Assembly: GCA_024234165.1 (NCBI GenBank) | Contig: JACKOP010000002.1 | Span: 434,001 to 498,000 of the forward strand | DNA length: 64,000 nt | From: Pseudomonadales bacterium | Lineage (GTDB): Bacteria; Pseudomonadota; Gammaproteobacteria; Pseudomonadales; UBA5518 | Reading direction: 5' to 3' | Shown: in pieces, positions 8,544-16,599 of the stretch | Numbering within the stretch: the first letter of the stretch is position 1 | Layout of the letters: each line of letters starts with the position of its first letter | Notes under the pieces: model-generated | The model's input: the letters and a program-made list of their open reading frames with translations, nothing else | Database searches by the model: none | Told to the model about the DNA's origin: nothing | Made by a program: the position numbers and the translations under genes

Positions 8544-10997
8544 TCAGCTTGACTGCGCCTGTCCGTTCTCCACCTCGATCGCGCCTGCCACGACCGCCGC
8601 ATCGTACTCTTCTGCAGACAGTCCGAGAAGGTCGCGAAACACGTCCTCGTTATCGTGCCCCCGTGCATGACCGGCGTCGCGCGTGCGCCCCGGCGTGCCG
8701 CTCAGTCCGAGTGGAATTCCCGGCGCAAGCACCATTCCCTTGGCATGATGGAAGATGCGCTCGAAATAACCGCGCGCCTCCAGATGCGGATCCCGCTCGA
8801 GCTGATCCTCTACATCCTGTACCACCCCGGCAGCAATCCCGGCACGCGCCAACTGGTGCATCACGTCGTAGCGATCGTGCAACTCGGTCCATCCGGATAT
8901 CAGCGTGTCCAGTTCTGCTGCATTGGCGATTCGCGCCTCCACGTCGGCAAAGCGCGGATCATGACGCCACTGCTGGTTCCCGGTGATGATGCACAAGCGT
9001 TCCCAGGCCGCCTGGTCCCTGATCGCGATCACGCACCAGCGATCGTCGCCGAGACAGGGATAGCAGCCCTGGGGAGCATGGGTGCGCGCTGCATTGCCCT
9101 GGCGCTCGGGGTCACGGTCTTCGGCGAGCGCCTCGAGCATCAGCGGACCGATCGAGGCAATCGTCGCCTCGAGCTGTGCGAGATCGATTCGCTGTCCCTG
9201 TCCGCTCGCGTCGCGGTGACGCAACGCCGCGAGGATCGCCACCAGCCCGTACAGCGCGCTCAACGGGTCCGGGTACGCGAACTGCGTCATCGTGCAGGCG
9301 CGGTGCCCAAAACCCGAGGCCGTGCCGATTCCGGACAGGGTCTCGATATTCGGCCCCCAGGTCACGTAGTGCTGGTCAGGACCGCTCTCGCCATAACCGG
9401 TGCTGCTGAACAGGACGAGCCCGGGCTTCAGCCGCTCCAGCACGTCGAACCCGAGTCCCAGCTTGGTGAGAACACCGGTGCTGTTGTTGTCGATCACCAC
9501 GTCGCTGGCTGCAACCAGGCGGCGCGCCAGTTCGGTTCCGCGCGGATTCAGGAGGTCGAGCGAAACGAAACGCTTGCCGCCATTCCAGTCGGTGAACCAC
9601 GGCGACATCTGCGGCTGGATCCCGCGCTCGGGTTCACGCGGCGGAATGTACAACCGGGTCACGTCGGGAAATGCCTTCGATTCGACCTTGATCACGTCGG
9701 CGCCGCACCAGGCGAGAAAACGTCCGATCCACGGACCCGCCATCCCGGCAGTGAACTCGACGACACGCAGCCCCGCCAGCGGTCCGTCAGGCGGGGCACT
9801 GTGCGTGCGCGGTATCGGGTGCGGTGCCCTCGCACGCCAGCGCGCGAGGGCGGCGTCACCGGAACCCGGCAGCGGCGAACCGTGCGCGATCCGCGCCGGC
9901 GTACGCGAAAATCGGTACGGTGGTCCGGGAAAACGCAGCGTGCTGCCGTCGGCCTGCGGCACATCGACGAAGAAGTCGCGCGCCGCGAGATGCCGGTCAT
10001 GTGCCACGCCGCGCAGTGAATACAGTGGCGTCATCGCGAGGTGGCGCTCCTGCGCCTCGCGGTAGAGCTGCTCGACCGTGAAGCGCGCGGCGTGTTCACC
10101 GATGAAGATGTCGATCAGTTCGCGGTACGGTTGGCGCACCAGCGATGGCCCTTCGAACATCGGATCGAGGATTTCCTCGTTACCGGTCGTCTCATGCACC
10201 CAGCGCGCCAGCGTCTTCCAGTGCAACGGGCGGTTGACCATCAGGAAGATCTCGCCATCGGCGCACGCATAGGTACCGGAAGGCACCGAAGAAAACGTGG
10301 CCGTACCGAAACGCTTCGGCACCAGGCCGTCGTCGAGCCATTTGCCGATGCCACAGATACTGCTCGCCGCGAGCATCGCTTCCTGCAACGAGATATCGAT
10401 GTGCTGACCCGCGCCACCGTCGGCCACATGACGCAACGCAACCAGACTGCTTACCGCGGCCAGCGTAGACCCCACCACGAACGACTGCTCACCAGCCAGC
10501 ACCACCGGGGGGTCGCGCGGGTCACCGGTGACGACCATTGCCCCTCCCATCGCCATCGCAACGATGTCTGCCGCCGGATAGTCGCGGTGCGGACCACTCT
10601 GGCCGAACGGGGTGATCGAGGTCAGCACCAGCGCCGGGTTCACCTCGTGCAGACGCTCCCACGAGAGCCCCAGCGCCGCCAGTCTTCCCGGTGGCAGGGT
10701 CTCGATCAGCAGATCGGCGCTGCGCACGAGCTCGAGCAGCAACTCACGTCCGGCATGGGTCTCCGGATCGAGCGTCACGCTGGTCTTGCCGGCATTCACA
10801 TAGCGCTCGATGTAACCATCGGAACACGTACCCGGCGGATACGGGGCGAGCCCACGCACGGCATCGCCACCGCGTGGCTCCAGACGCATCACCTCGGCAC
10901 CCAGATCAGCCAGCAGGCGGCCGCAATAGGCGCCCTCGGGGCCGCCGAGTTCGAGCACCCGCAAGCCGTTCAGTGCGGAGACGGTGCCCAAGCTCAT
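8544..10997 (-). CDS. Tandem two-domain CaiB/BaiF CoA transferase
   Basis: An 817-residue protein with two complete family III CoA transferase domains (about residues 8-380 and 405-800) joined by a proline-rich linker. Usual members have one domain of about 400 residues and act as interlocked dimers. Domain 2 keeps the catalytic aspartate (Asp577 in AYPDPLSAL). In domain 1 the aligned position is Phe173 (GEQSFVVGS), with Glu170 three residues earlier, so that site may be inactive. It is the first gene of the minus-strand run and may activate the pathway substrate. Two-domain family members exist elsewhere; the loss of one active site is my own hand alignment. Confidence 0.87.
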   Translation of the reverse strand: MSLGTVSALNGLRVLELGGPEGAYCGRLLADLGAEVMRLEPRGGDAVRGLAPYPPGTCSDGYIERYVNAGKTSVTLDPETHAGRELLLELVRSADLLIETLPPGRLAALGLSWERLHEVNPALVLTSITPFGQSGPHRDYPAADIVAMAMGGAMVVTGDPRDPPVVLAGEQSFVVGSTLAAVSSLVALRHVADGGAGQHIDISLQEAMLAASSICGIGKWLDDGLVPKRFGTATFSSVPSGTYACADGEIFLMVNRPLHWKTLARWVHETTGNEEILDPMFEGPSLVRQPYRELIDIFIGEHAARFTVEQLYREAQERHLAMTPLYSLRGVAHDRHLAARDFFVDVPQADGSTLRFPGPPYRFSRTPARIAHGSPLPGSGDAALARWRARAPHPIPRTHSAPPDGPLAGLRVVEFTAGMAGPWIGRFLAWCGADVIKVESKAFPDVTRLYIPPREPERGIQPQMSPWFTDWNGGKRFVSLDLLNPRGTELARRLVAASDVVIDNNSTGVLTKLGLGFDVLERLKPGLVLFSSTGYGESGPDQHYVTWGPNIETLSGIGTASGFGHRACTMTQFAYPDPLSALYGLVAILAALRHRDASGQGQRIDLAQLEATIASIGPLMLEALAEDRDPERQGNAARTHAPQGCYPCLGDDRWCVIAIRDQAAWERLCIITGNQQWRHDPRFADVEARIANAAELDTLISGWTELHDRYDVMHQLARAGIAAGVVQDVEDQLERDPHLEARGYFERIFHHAKGMVLAPGIPLGLSGTPGRTRDAGHARGHDNEDVFRDLLGLSAEEYDAAVVAGAIEVENGQAQSS

Positions 10998-11129
10998 GAC
11001 AGCGAGGACCGCCGCTCGCCACGTACACCACCGATCCAGGCCTGCGCCGGTATCTGCCCGACCGCGCTTCCGTTCACCGCGATGCGCGCCGGGGGAAAGT
11101 GGAATGAAATGCGGTTTCGTGAGTGAAAT

Positions 11130-11222
11130 TTGCTGGTCGTGGTCATTGTGGTGCTCGCGGCTCTGGTCTGTTCAGCGGGGTGCTCCGCCAACACGGAGGG
11201 GCGCTTCTGCAGCGGGCAGTGA
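11130..11222 (+). CDS. Possible 30-residue entericidin-like lipoprotein
   Basis: A short open frame starting TTG that reads as a hydrophobic stretch (LLVVVIVVLAALVCSAGC) followed by a small polar tail rich in Ser, Asn and Gly. This resembles tiny bacterial lipoproteins with a lipobox-like SAGC. Against it, there is no ATG or GTG, the leader has no positive charge, and the -3 lipobox residue is Ser rather than Leu. A strong hairpin lies 28 bp after the stop. It is reported only because it is the one plausible coding signal in the 290 bp between the two-domain CoA transferase and the 103-residue protein. Confidence 0.2.
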   Translation: MLVVVIVVLAALVCSAGCSANTEGRFCSGQ

Positions 11223-11249
11223 AGATAGCCCTCGTCAACCACGTCGATG

Positions 11250-11281
11250 CACTGCGTGCGTCATCGTCAGCGCACGCAGTG
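11250..11281. terminator. Strong hairpin, probable bidirectional terminator
   Basis: A perfect 11-bp inverted repeat (CACTGCGTGCG and its complement) with a 10-base loop. It sits 8 bp past the stop of the minus-strand gene at 11290-11601 and just after a possible tiny plus-strand frame. There is no T-run on either side, so termination efficiency is uncertain. Confidence 0.55.
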
Positions 11282-11289
11282 AACCGGAG

Positions 11290-11601
11290 TCAGTCGGACG
11301 ATGGAAGCGGCTTGGCCTCTTTCAGAACGAGCGCTTCACCGTTGGCTGCCAGTGAGCCGTCACCGGGCTTCACGCACAGCAATTCGAGATCACCGGCCGT
11401 GTTCACGTACCGCTTGCCGAGCAAGGTACCCGCATCGGCACCGGCAGCCGGAGCCCCACCCGCAGGAGGTGTTTCAGCGCTGCCGACCATCGGCGCACCG
11501 CCACAGCTCAGTTCTACCTCGCCCGCCGGCGCTGCAATCACCATCACTTCGGCCTTGCACACGGCGCTGCGCATCCGCGTACCCGCCTTCAGAATCGCCA
11601 T
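11290..11601 (-). CDS. Small protein of unknown function (103 aa)
   Basis: A 103-residue protein starting at the ATG at 11601, with AGGGTGAG just upstream as ribosome binding site. It begins MAILKAGTRMRSAVCKAEVM and has a Cys-Gly-Gly turn (VELSCGGAPM), an alanine/proline/glycine-rich middle (about residues 45-62) and an ordered C-terminal part with a second cysteine (GDLELLCVKPGDG). No signal peptide or membrane segment is seen. The two similarly spaced segments ending in Cys suggest a small beta-rich or metal-binding fold, but I do not recognise the family. It lies between the two halves of the acyl-CoA region. Confidence 0.65.
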   Translation of the reverse strand: MAILKAGTRMRSAVCKAEVMVIAAPAGEVELSCGGAPMVGSAETPPAGGAPAAGADAGTLLGKRYVNTAGDLELLCVKPGDGSLAANGEALVLKEAKPLPSSD

Positions 11602-11744
11602 AAACTCACCCTGTCGAAATAATCTGGTGCAGCTCCCCATCGTCCTGCGGGAGCCGCCTGTTTTCGTCTCTGCCACGCGGGAGTGTGGCGCCTCTCCCAT
11701 TCATGTCATCGCGTGCGTCCGGATGCGCCTGCCGGGCTCGAGAG

Positions 11745-11794
11745 GCAGTCACAAAGCCCTCCGAGCATCGACATGACTGGCGCGGGACAACATA
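11745..11794 (+). repeat. Dispersed intergenic repeat, copy A (partial)
   Basis: A diverged copy of the repeat found at four other intergenic sites in this window. Recognisable parts are CACAAAGCCCTC, GAGCATCGACATGACTGG and CGCGGGACAACA. It lies in the divergent gap between the 103-residue protein gene and the ETF alpha gene. Only the leading half of the element is present. Confidence 0.6.
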
Positions 11795-11824
11795 CACCGC
11801 AGCCGCTGGACCCTGTATCACCCT

Positions 11825-11857
11825 GTCCGGATATGAGACGCTCAAGTCCGGATATGA
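11825..11857 (+). promoter_or_regulatory. Tandem 12-bp direct repeats, candidate operator
   Basis: GTCCGGATATGA occurs twice (11825-11836 and 11846-11857), 21 bp apart from start to start. That is two turns of the helix, so both copies face the same side. They end 76 bp before the ATG of the ETF alpha gene and lie in the gap shared with the divergent 103-residue protein gene. Placement, spacing and exact repetition suggest binding by a dimeric or paired regulator. The regulator is unknown. Confidence 0.45.
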
Positions 11858-11933
11858 TTCGCCGCGAATCGGCCGCCCGCGAATGGCGGCAATTAGACTG
11901 TGCCACCGGTAAAAAACGCAAGGAGTCCGGGCC

Positions 11934-12890
11934 ATGAGCGTCGTGCTGTGCAGTTGGGGTGATGCCATCGAGGGTGGCACCGAGGAGACGCTGTCGCTGG
12001 CGCGCCGTGTCGCGCAAGCAACCGGCCAGGAACTGGACTGGCTGGTGATCGGCGCGCTTGGCGAAGCCGCAGCAAGCATCGCACCGCAGCATGGCGTGGT
12101 GCATCTGGATCGCGTTGCCGAAGCTCCGTCGGGACCAGACGGTCTCGTCGCAGCCATCGCGGCGTACTGTGCCGAGCACAAGCCGCAGACCATTCTGTTC
12201 AACCAGACGCTGCCTGCGCGCCTGATCGCACCGCGACTCGCCGCGCGCCTGGGCGTGCCGGTGGTCACGAACGGCTTCGACGTGAGCGTCGCTGACGGTG
12301 GCGGACTCGACGTTCGCGCCACGGCCTATGGCGGCGATACCCACGTGGTGTACCGACTCGCCGCACCCGTGAACGTGATCTCTATCGTCAGCACCACCCT
12401 GCTCGCCGAGCCTGCCTCTGCACCGACCAGCACGGTCACGCGCTCGATCGCCGCCGGGCCGGCAACGCCCGAGCGATTCGCCGTCGTCTCGGCGCCGAAG
12501 GCCACCGGCCCGCGCCTCGAGGATGCCGACATCATCGTCTCGGGCGGACGCGGACTCGGCAGCGCCGCGAACTACGAAATGGTGAAGGAATTCGCCGGGC
12601 TGATCGGCGCCATGCACGGCGCCTCGCGTGCAATCGTCGATGACGGCTGGATCGACTCCTCGCGCCAGGTCGGACTGACCGGCAAGATCACTCGCCCCGG
12701 CCTCTATATCGCGGTGGGCATCTCCGGGGCCAGCCAGCATATGGCTGGCTGCTCTGCAGCGAAGACCCTCGTCGCGATCAACAAGGACCGCGACGCATCG
12801 ATCTACAGGTACGCGCGCTACGGCATCGCAGCGGACTGCCTCGAGGTGATGCCGGAACTGATCAAGATCGCCAAGGCCAACAAGAGCTGA
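11934..12890 (+). CDS. Electron transfer flavoprotein alpha subunit (FixB/EtfA family)
   Basis: A 318-residue ETF alpha subunit. The C-terminal FAD-binding domain is complete: IIVSGGRGLGSAANYEMVKE, VGLTGKITRPGLYIAVGISG, ASQHMAGCSAAKTLVAINKD. ATG at 11934 with AGGAG eight bases upstream. ETF accepts electrons from acyl-CoA dehydrogenases, two of which lie on the opposite strand nearby. The usual beta subunit gene, nearly always adjacent, is not anywhere in the window. This subunit must borrow a beta subunit encoded elsewhere or work with the membrane FeS protein three genes downstream. It starts a plus-strand operon with short spacings (12 bp to the next gene). Confidence 0.9.
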   Translation: MSVVLCSWGDAIEGGTEETLSLARRVAQATGQELDWLVIGALGEAAASIAPQHGVVHLDRVAEAPSGPDGLVAAIAAYCAEHKPQTILFNQTLPARLIAPRLAARLGVPVVTNGFDVSVADGGGLDVRATAYGGDTHVVYRLAAPVNVISIVSTTLLAEPASAPTSTVTRSIAAGPATPERFAVVSAPKATGPRLEDADIIVSGGRGLGSAANYEMVKEFAGLIGAMHGASRAIVDDGWIDSSRQVGLTGKITRPGLYIAVGISGASQHMAGCSAAKTLVAINKDRDASIYRYARYGIAADCLEVMPELIKIAKANKS

Positions 12891-12902
12891 AGGAGGTTCA
12901 GC

Positions 12903-13343
12903 ATGTCGGAAGAGAAAGTACCCTGTGTACCAGGGCTGTTCAGCGAGGAAGGCGGCGTGGCACGCGTGCACGGCTCGCGTTGCGCCGGTTGCGGCACACC
13001 GTATTTCCCGCGCTCGGCCGCGTGCCACAATCCGGATTGCACGGATTCGCGGATGGAGGACTGCAGTTTCGGCGGCGCCGGCAAGCTGTGGAGCTTCTCG
13101 GTTGCCGATTTTCCACCGCCCCCACCGCACAAGTACGACAAGCCTTTTGTCCCCTACGCGATCGGCGTGGTCGATCTCGACTGCGGGCTGCGCATGATCG
13201 GCCAGATGGTCGACCAACCGGCGAACGTGACGGTCGATGCGCGCGTCGAACTCGTGATCGGCACCCTCTACCACGAGGACGGCAAGGCGTTCACTTCGTG
13301 GAAATTCAGGCAGCTCGCAGCAGATGCGGGAAGGAGTAACTGA
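12903..13343 (+). CDS. DUF35 OB-fold protein with zinc ribbon
   Basis: A 146-residue member of the DUF35 family: an N-terminal rubredoxin-like zinc ribbon (Cys27, Cys30, Cys41, Cys46 in SRCAGCGTPYF and HNPDC) followed by an OB fold. AGGAGG six bases before the ATG. Proteins of this family bind thiolase-like partners, for example ChsH2 with the aldolase Ltp2 in steroid side-chain degradation. The next gene, one base after its stop, encodes exactly such a thiolase-like partner, so a stable complex is likely. Confidence 0.85.
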   Translation: MSEEKVPCVPGLFSEEGGVARVHGSRCAGCGTPYFPRSAACHNPDCTDSRMEDCSFGGAGKLWSFSVADFPPPPPHKYDKPFVPYAIGVVDLDCGLRMIGQMVDQPANVTVDARVELVIGTLYHEDGKAFTSWKFRQLAADAGRSN

Positions 13344-13344
13344 G

Positions 13345-14538
13345 ATGCAGGAAGTCGCCGTACTGGGAGTCGGTCTCCACCGTTTCGGAAAGACCGGTGA
13401 CGATATCGTCGGAAACAAGTCCGTAACCGAACTCTGCCGCCACGCAGTCGACCAGGCTCTGGCCGACGCCGGTGTTTCCTGGAAGCAGATCCAGGCCGTA
13501 TGCGCTGCCAGCTCGCGGTTCTCGGGCGGCAAGGGCTGGGGACTCAACGGCAACGACGTAGTCGAGGACATGGGTTCGACCGGAGTTCCGGTCTACAACA
13601 TGTCGGCCGGTTGTGCTGCCGGTGGCAACGCGTTCAACGTCGGCTACGCGATGGTCGCCGGCGGCGTCTACGACATGGTGCTGGTCGTCGGTGGCGAGGT
13701 GATGCCGAAGGGCATGATCCAGACATCCGGTGTCGAGGAAGTCACCGACCCCGAATTCCTGCGCCAGCGCTGCGTCGGCATGCCTGGTCCATCGTTCTGG
13801 GCCACGCTGGCACGCCGGCGCATGCACGAGATGGGCACCACCGAGGAGCAGTTTGCACAGGTCACGGTCAAGGCACGCAAATGTTCGGTGCACAACCCGT
13901 ATGCACGCTTCCAGAAGGAAGTCAGCCTGCAGGAAGTGCTGGCTTCACCATACGTCAGCAACCCGCTGCGCCTGTTCGAGATCTGTCCGGTGTCGAACGG
14001 CGCTGCAGCGGTGGTGATCTGCTCACGGGCGAAGGCAAAGCAGTTCACCAGCAATCCGGTTCTGGTCGCTTCGAGTGCGGTCGCAACGATGACTTTCGAC
14101 GATGCCCTGCCACGCGGCCTCGCTGGCCCGGCACCGCAAGGTGCGAGTCTGCACACCGAGGCACGCGCCGCCGTGACGCGGGCTTTCGAGCTTGCCGGGA
14201 TCGGCCCGCGGGACGTAAGCGTCACCGAGCTGCAGGACAACACCTGCTACTACGAACTGGCGTTCCCCGAGGAATGGGGTCTGTGTCAGCCGGGCGAGGC
14301 AGAGCGCCTGCTGGTGGCGGGAGAGACCGCACCGACCGGTCGCATGCCGATCAACCCATCGGGAGGCTTCGTCTCCTTCGGTGAGGCAACGACCGCGATG
14401 GGTGTGTTCCAGATCGCCGAGTTGACCTGGCAACTGCGTGGCCAGTCGGGCGGAAGGCAAGTGCCGAATGCACGCGTCGGACTGGCGCAGACGCTCGGCC
14501 TCGGCGGCAACGCGACCGCCGCCATCCTGAAGAAATGA
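13345..14538 (+). CDS. SCP2-type thiolase-like protein (possible Ltp2-like lyase)
   Basis: A 397-residue thiolase-superfamily protein. Start at the ATG at 13345 with AAGGAG at 13331-13336; a 7-codon longer start at 13324 would destroy that ribosome binding site. The nucleophile-region cysteine is present (Cys90, NMSAGCAAGG), but the usual C-terminal GHP histidine motif is replaced by SFGEATTAMG (Glu347). True thiolases need that histidine. With a DUF35 partner just upstream, it resembles the Ltp2 group, which cleaves beta-hydroxyacyl-CoA by retro-aldol chemistry. The exact reaction is open. Confidence 0.8.
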   Translation: MQEVAVLGVGLHRFGKTGDDIVGNKSVTELCRHAVDQALADAGVSWKQIQAVCAASSRFSGGKGWGLNGNDVVEDMGSTGVPVYNMSAGCAAGGNAFNVGYAMVAGGVYDMVLVVGGEVMPKGMIQTSGVEEVTDPEFLRQRCVGMPGPSFWATLARRRMHEMGTTEEQFAQVTVKARKCSVHNPYARFQKEVSLQEVLASPYVSNPLRLFEICPVSNGAAAVVICSRAKAKQFTSNPVLVASSAVATMTFDDALPRGLAGPAPQGASLHTEARAAVTRAFELAGIGPRDVSVTELQDNTCYYELAFPEEWGLCQPGEAERLLVAGETAPTGRMPINPSGGFVSFGEATTAMGVFQIAELTWQLRGQSGGRQVPNARVGLAQTLGLGGNATAAILKK

Positions 14539-14588
14539 GGCAACGCAGCGGATATACTTCGGCGCATTAACGAGACGGACCCTCCGCA

Positions 14589-16562
14589 ATGCCCGAAATA
14601 TCCGCTGTGAACTACCTCCTCCTCACCCTGGTGCTGGCGGGAGCGCTCGCCAGCCTGGGGCGCGGTCTGATTGCACACTGGAAGCGCGTCGAGCACGGCA
14701 AGCCCCTTTTCGGGCCACGTGTCGATCGCGCCAGCGTATCCGACAGGATCAACTGGCCCGCCTTCGTGTCGCGGGCGATGTTCACTTCCCGTCTCAAGGA
14801 TCGGCGCTGGTCCGGTATCGCGCACGGAATGCTGTTTTCCGGCGCCCTGGTGCTGATCTTCGGCCACGCCGTGTACGCACTCAGCTTCCTCGGCGTACCG
14901 GTCTATACCGGCTGGTTCGGCTTCCTGGTCATGGAACTGGGGCGCGAGATCGCCGGCATACTGATGTTCCTCGGGGTGCTGTTCTTCCTGGTGCGTCGAT
15001 TCTTTCCGCCGGAGCGCCTGACGGCACGCGCCACCCGCAAGGGCTTCGAACGCATGGAAGCGCTGATCCTGATCACGGTGATCCTTGGTTTCGTGGCCGA
15101 AGGCTTCCGGCTGGCGGTCGAGCCAACCGGAGGCAGCGAATTCGTGGGCAACACGCTCGGTGCCTTCCTGCGCGAGCACTGCGATCCCGATGCACGCCTG
15201 TTCGGATTCAAGCTGCTGTGGTGGGTACATAGCCTGTTCGGTTCGGCGTTCCTCGCGCTGATCGCCTGGACCCCGATGTCGCACATGCTGCTCGGCCCGG
15301 TGAACTCGGCGCTGGCAAACCGGCGCAACGGTGTGAACCTGCCGGCGATCGATTTCGACGTCGAAGAAGACACCGACGGCAACCCGATACGATTCGGGGC
15401 GGCCCGGCTCACCGATCTCACGCAGAAAAACCTGCTCGACGCGTCGGCGTGCCTGTGGTGCGGACGTTGCCACGAAGTCTGTCCTGCCGCGCAGACGGGC
15501 AAGGACCTGTCACCGAAGAAGGTGATGACGACCTGTGCCGAGTTCATCGCCGACAACCGTTTTGACGACGACTCGCTGATCGACGTGCTTGGCCGCGAGG
15601 CGATGTTCAACTGCACCACCTGTGCCGCCTGCGTGCAGGTCTGTCCGGTCAGCAACAACCCCGCCGAAGTGATCCTGGAATTCCGCCGTCACTTCGTGAT
15701 GGAACTGTCTTCGATGCCGGACACGATGGCGGCAGCGAACCGCAACATGGAGTCACGCGGGCATCCGTTCGTCGGCACCGGCGCGAACTTTGCCGACTGG
15801 CGCAGCGGACTCGATGTGCCGATCTTCGAACCGGGCAAGACCGAATACCTGCTGTGGATCGGTTGCTCGAACGCCTACGAGCCGCGCGGGCAGGAAGTCG
15901 CACGTGCGATGGCGCGCATTCTGGATGCGGCAGGCCTGTCGTGGGGAGTTCTGGAGAAGTCCGGATGCACCGGCGACCCCGCCAAGATGATGGGCAACGA
16001 GATGCAGTTCGTCGAGATGGCGCAGGAGAACATCGAGCAACTGCACGGACAGCAGGTGCAGAAAGTCATCACGATGTGTGCGCACTGCTTCAACAGCTTC
16101 GACCGCTACTACCCGGAACTTGGCGCCAACTGGCAGACGATTCCGCATTCGGTGCTGATCGACCAGTTGATCGAAGACGGGCGCTTGCAGATCGCATCGC
16201 GTACTGACGAAAAGATCACCTTCCACGACCCCTGCTACCTTGCGCGCCACAACGGCATCATCGACCAGCCGCGACGCGCGCTCGCAGCCATAGGCGAACT
16301 GATCGAGATGCCGCGTGCACGCGAGCAGAGCTTCTGCTGTGGCGCAGGCGGCGGCAACTACTGGGGCGGCCAGGGCGGTACCGCGCGTATCAGCGATGTA
16401 CGCACCGAAGAAGCCATGCATACCGGTGCCGGCATGATCGCAACCTCGTGCTCCTTCTGTACCCTGATGCTGACCGCCAGCGCGGGCAAGCACAGCGAGG
16501 AACGCAAGGTCTTCGACGTCGCTGAGCTGGTCGTCGATCGCATCCGCATCATCGAAGGCTGA
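14589..16562 (+). CDS. Membrane-bound FeS oxidoreductase, EtfD/HdrD-like (ETF:quinone oxidoreductase)
   Basis: A 657-residue protein in three parts. First is a membrane domain (helices near residues 8-28, 78-100, 110-135, 157-172, 208-230) with histidines 79, 93, 214 and 232 that could bind heme b. Next is a double 4Fe-4S ferredoxin domain (Cys288-291-294-298 and Cys342-345-348-352). Last are two CCG domains (KVITMCAHCFNSF; SFCCGAGGGNYWG). This is the layout of proteins that carry electrons from ETF to quinone, such as mycobacterial EtfD. With an ETF alpha gene in the same operon, it is the likely membrane exit for acyl-CoA dehydrogenase electrons. Confidence 0.87.
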   Translation: MPEISAVNYLLLTLVLAGALASLGRGLIAHWKRVEHGKPLFGPRVDRASVSDRINWPAFVSRAMFTSRLKDRRWSGIAHGMLFSGALVLIFGHAVYALSFLGVPVYTGWFGFLVMELGREIAGILMFLGVLFFLVRRFFPPERLTARATRKGFERMEALILITVILGFVAEGFRLAVEPTGGSEFVGNTLGAFLREHCDPDARLFGFKLLWWVHSLFGSAFLALIAWTPMSHMLLGPVNSALANRRNGVNLPAIDFDVEEDTDGNPIRFGAARLTDLTQKNLLDASACLWCGRCHEVCPAAQTGKDLSPKKVMTTCAEFIADNRFDDDSLIDVLGREAMFNCTTCAACVQVCPVSNNPAEVILEFRRHFVMELSSMPDTMAAANRNMESRGHPFVGTGANFADWRSGLDVPIFEPGKTEYLLWIGCSNAYEPRGQEVARAMARILDAAGLSWGVLEKSGCTGDPAKMMGNEMQFVEMAQENIEQLHGQQVQKVITMCAHCFNSFDRYYPELGANWQTIPHSVLIDQLIEDGRLQIASRTDEKITFHDPCYLARHNGIIDQPRRALAAIGELIEMPRAREQSFCCGAGGGNYWGGQGGTARISDVRTEEAMHTGAGMIATSCSFCTLMLTASAGKHSEERKVFDVAELVVDRIRIIEG

Positions 16563-16599
16563 ACGCCCCCGGCAGCCGCCTGCACGCGGAGGCACGTGC

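Noticed and set aside
11706..13571. A 621-codon minus-strand frame over the ETF alpha and DUF35 genes
   Set aside because: Antisense to two clear genes and across the divergent control region; composition is that of a mirror frame.
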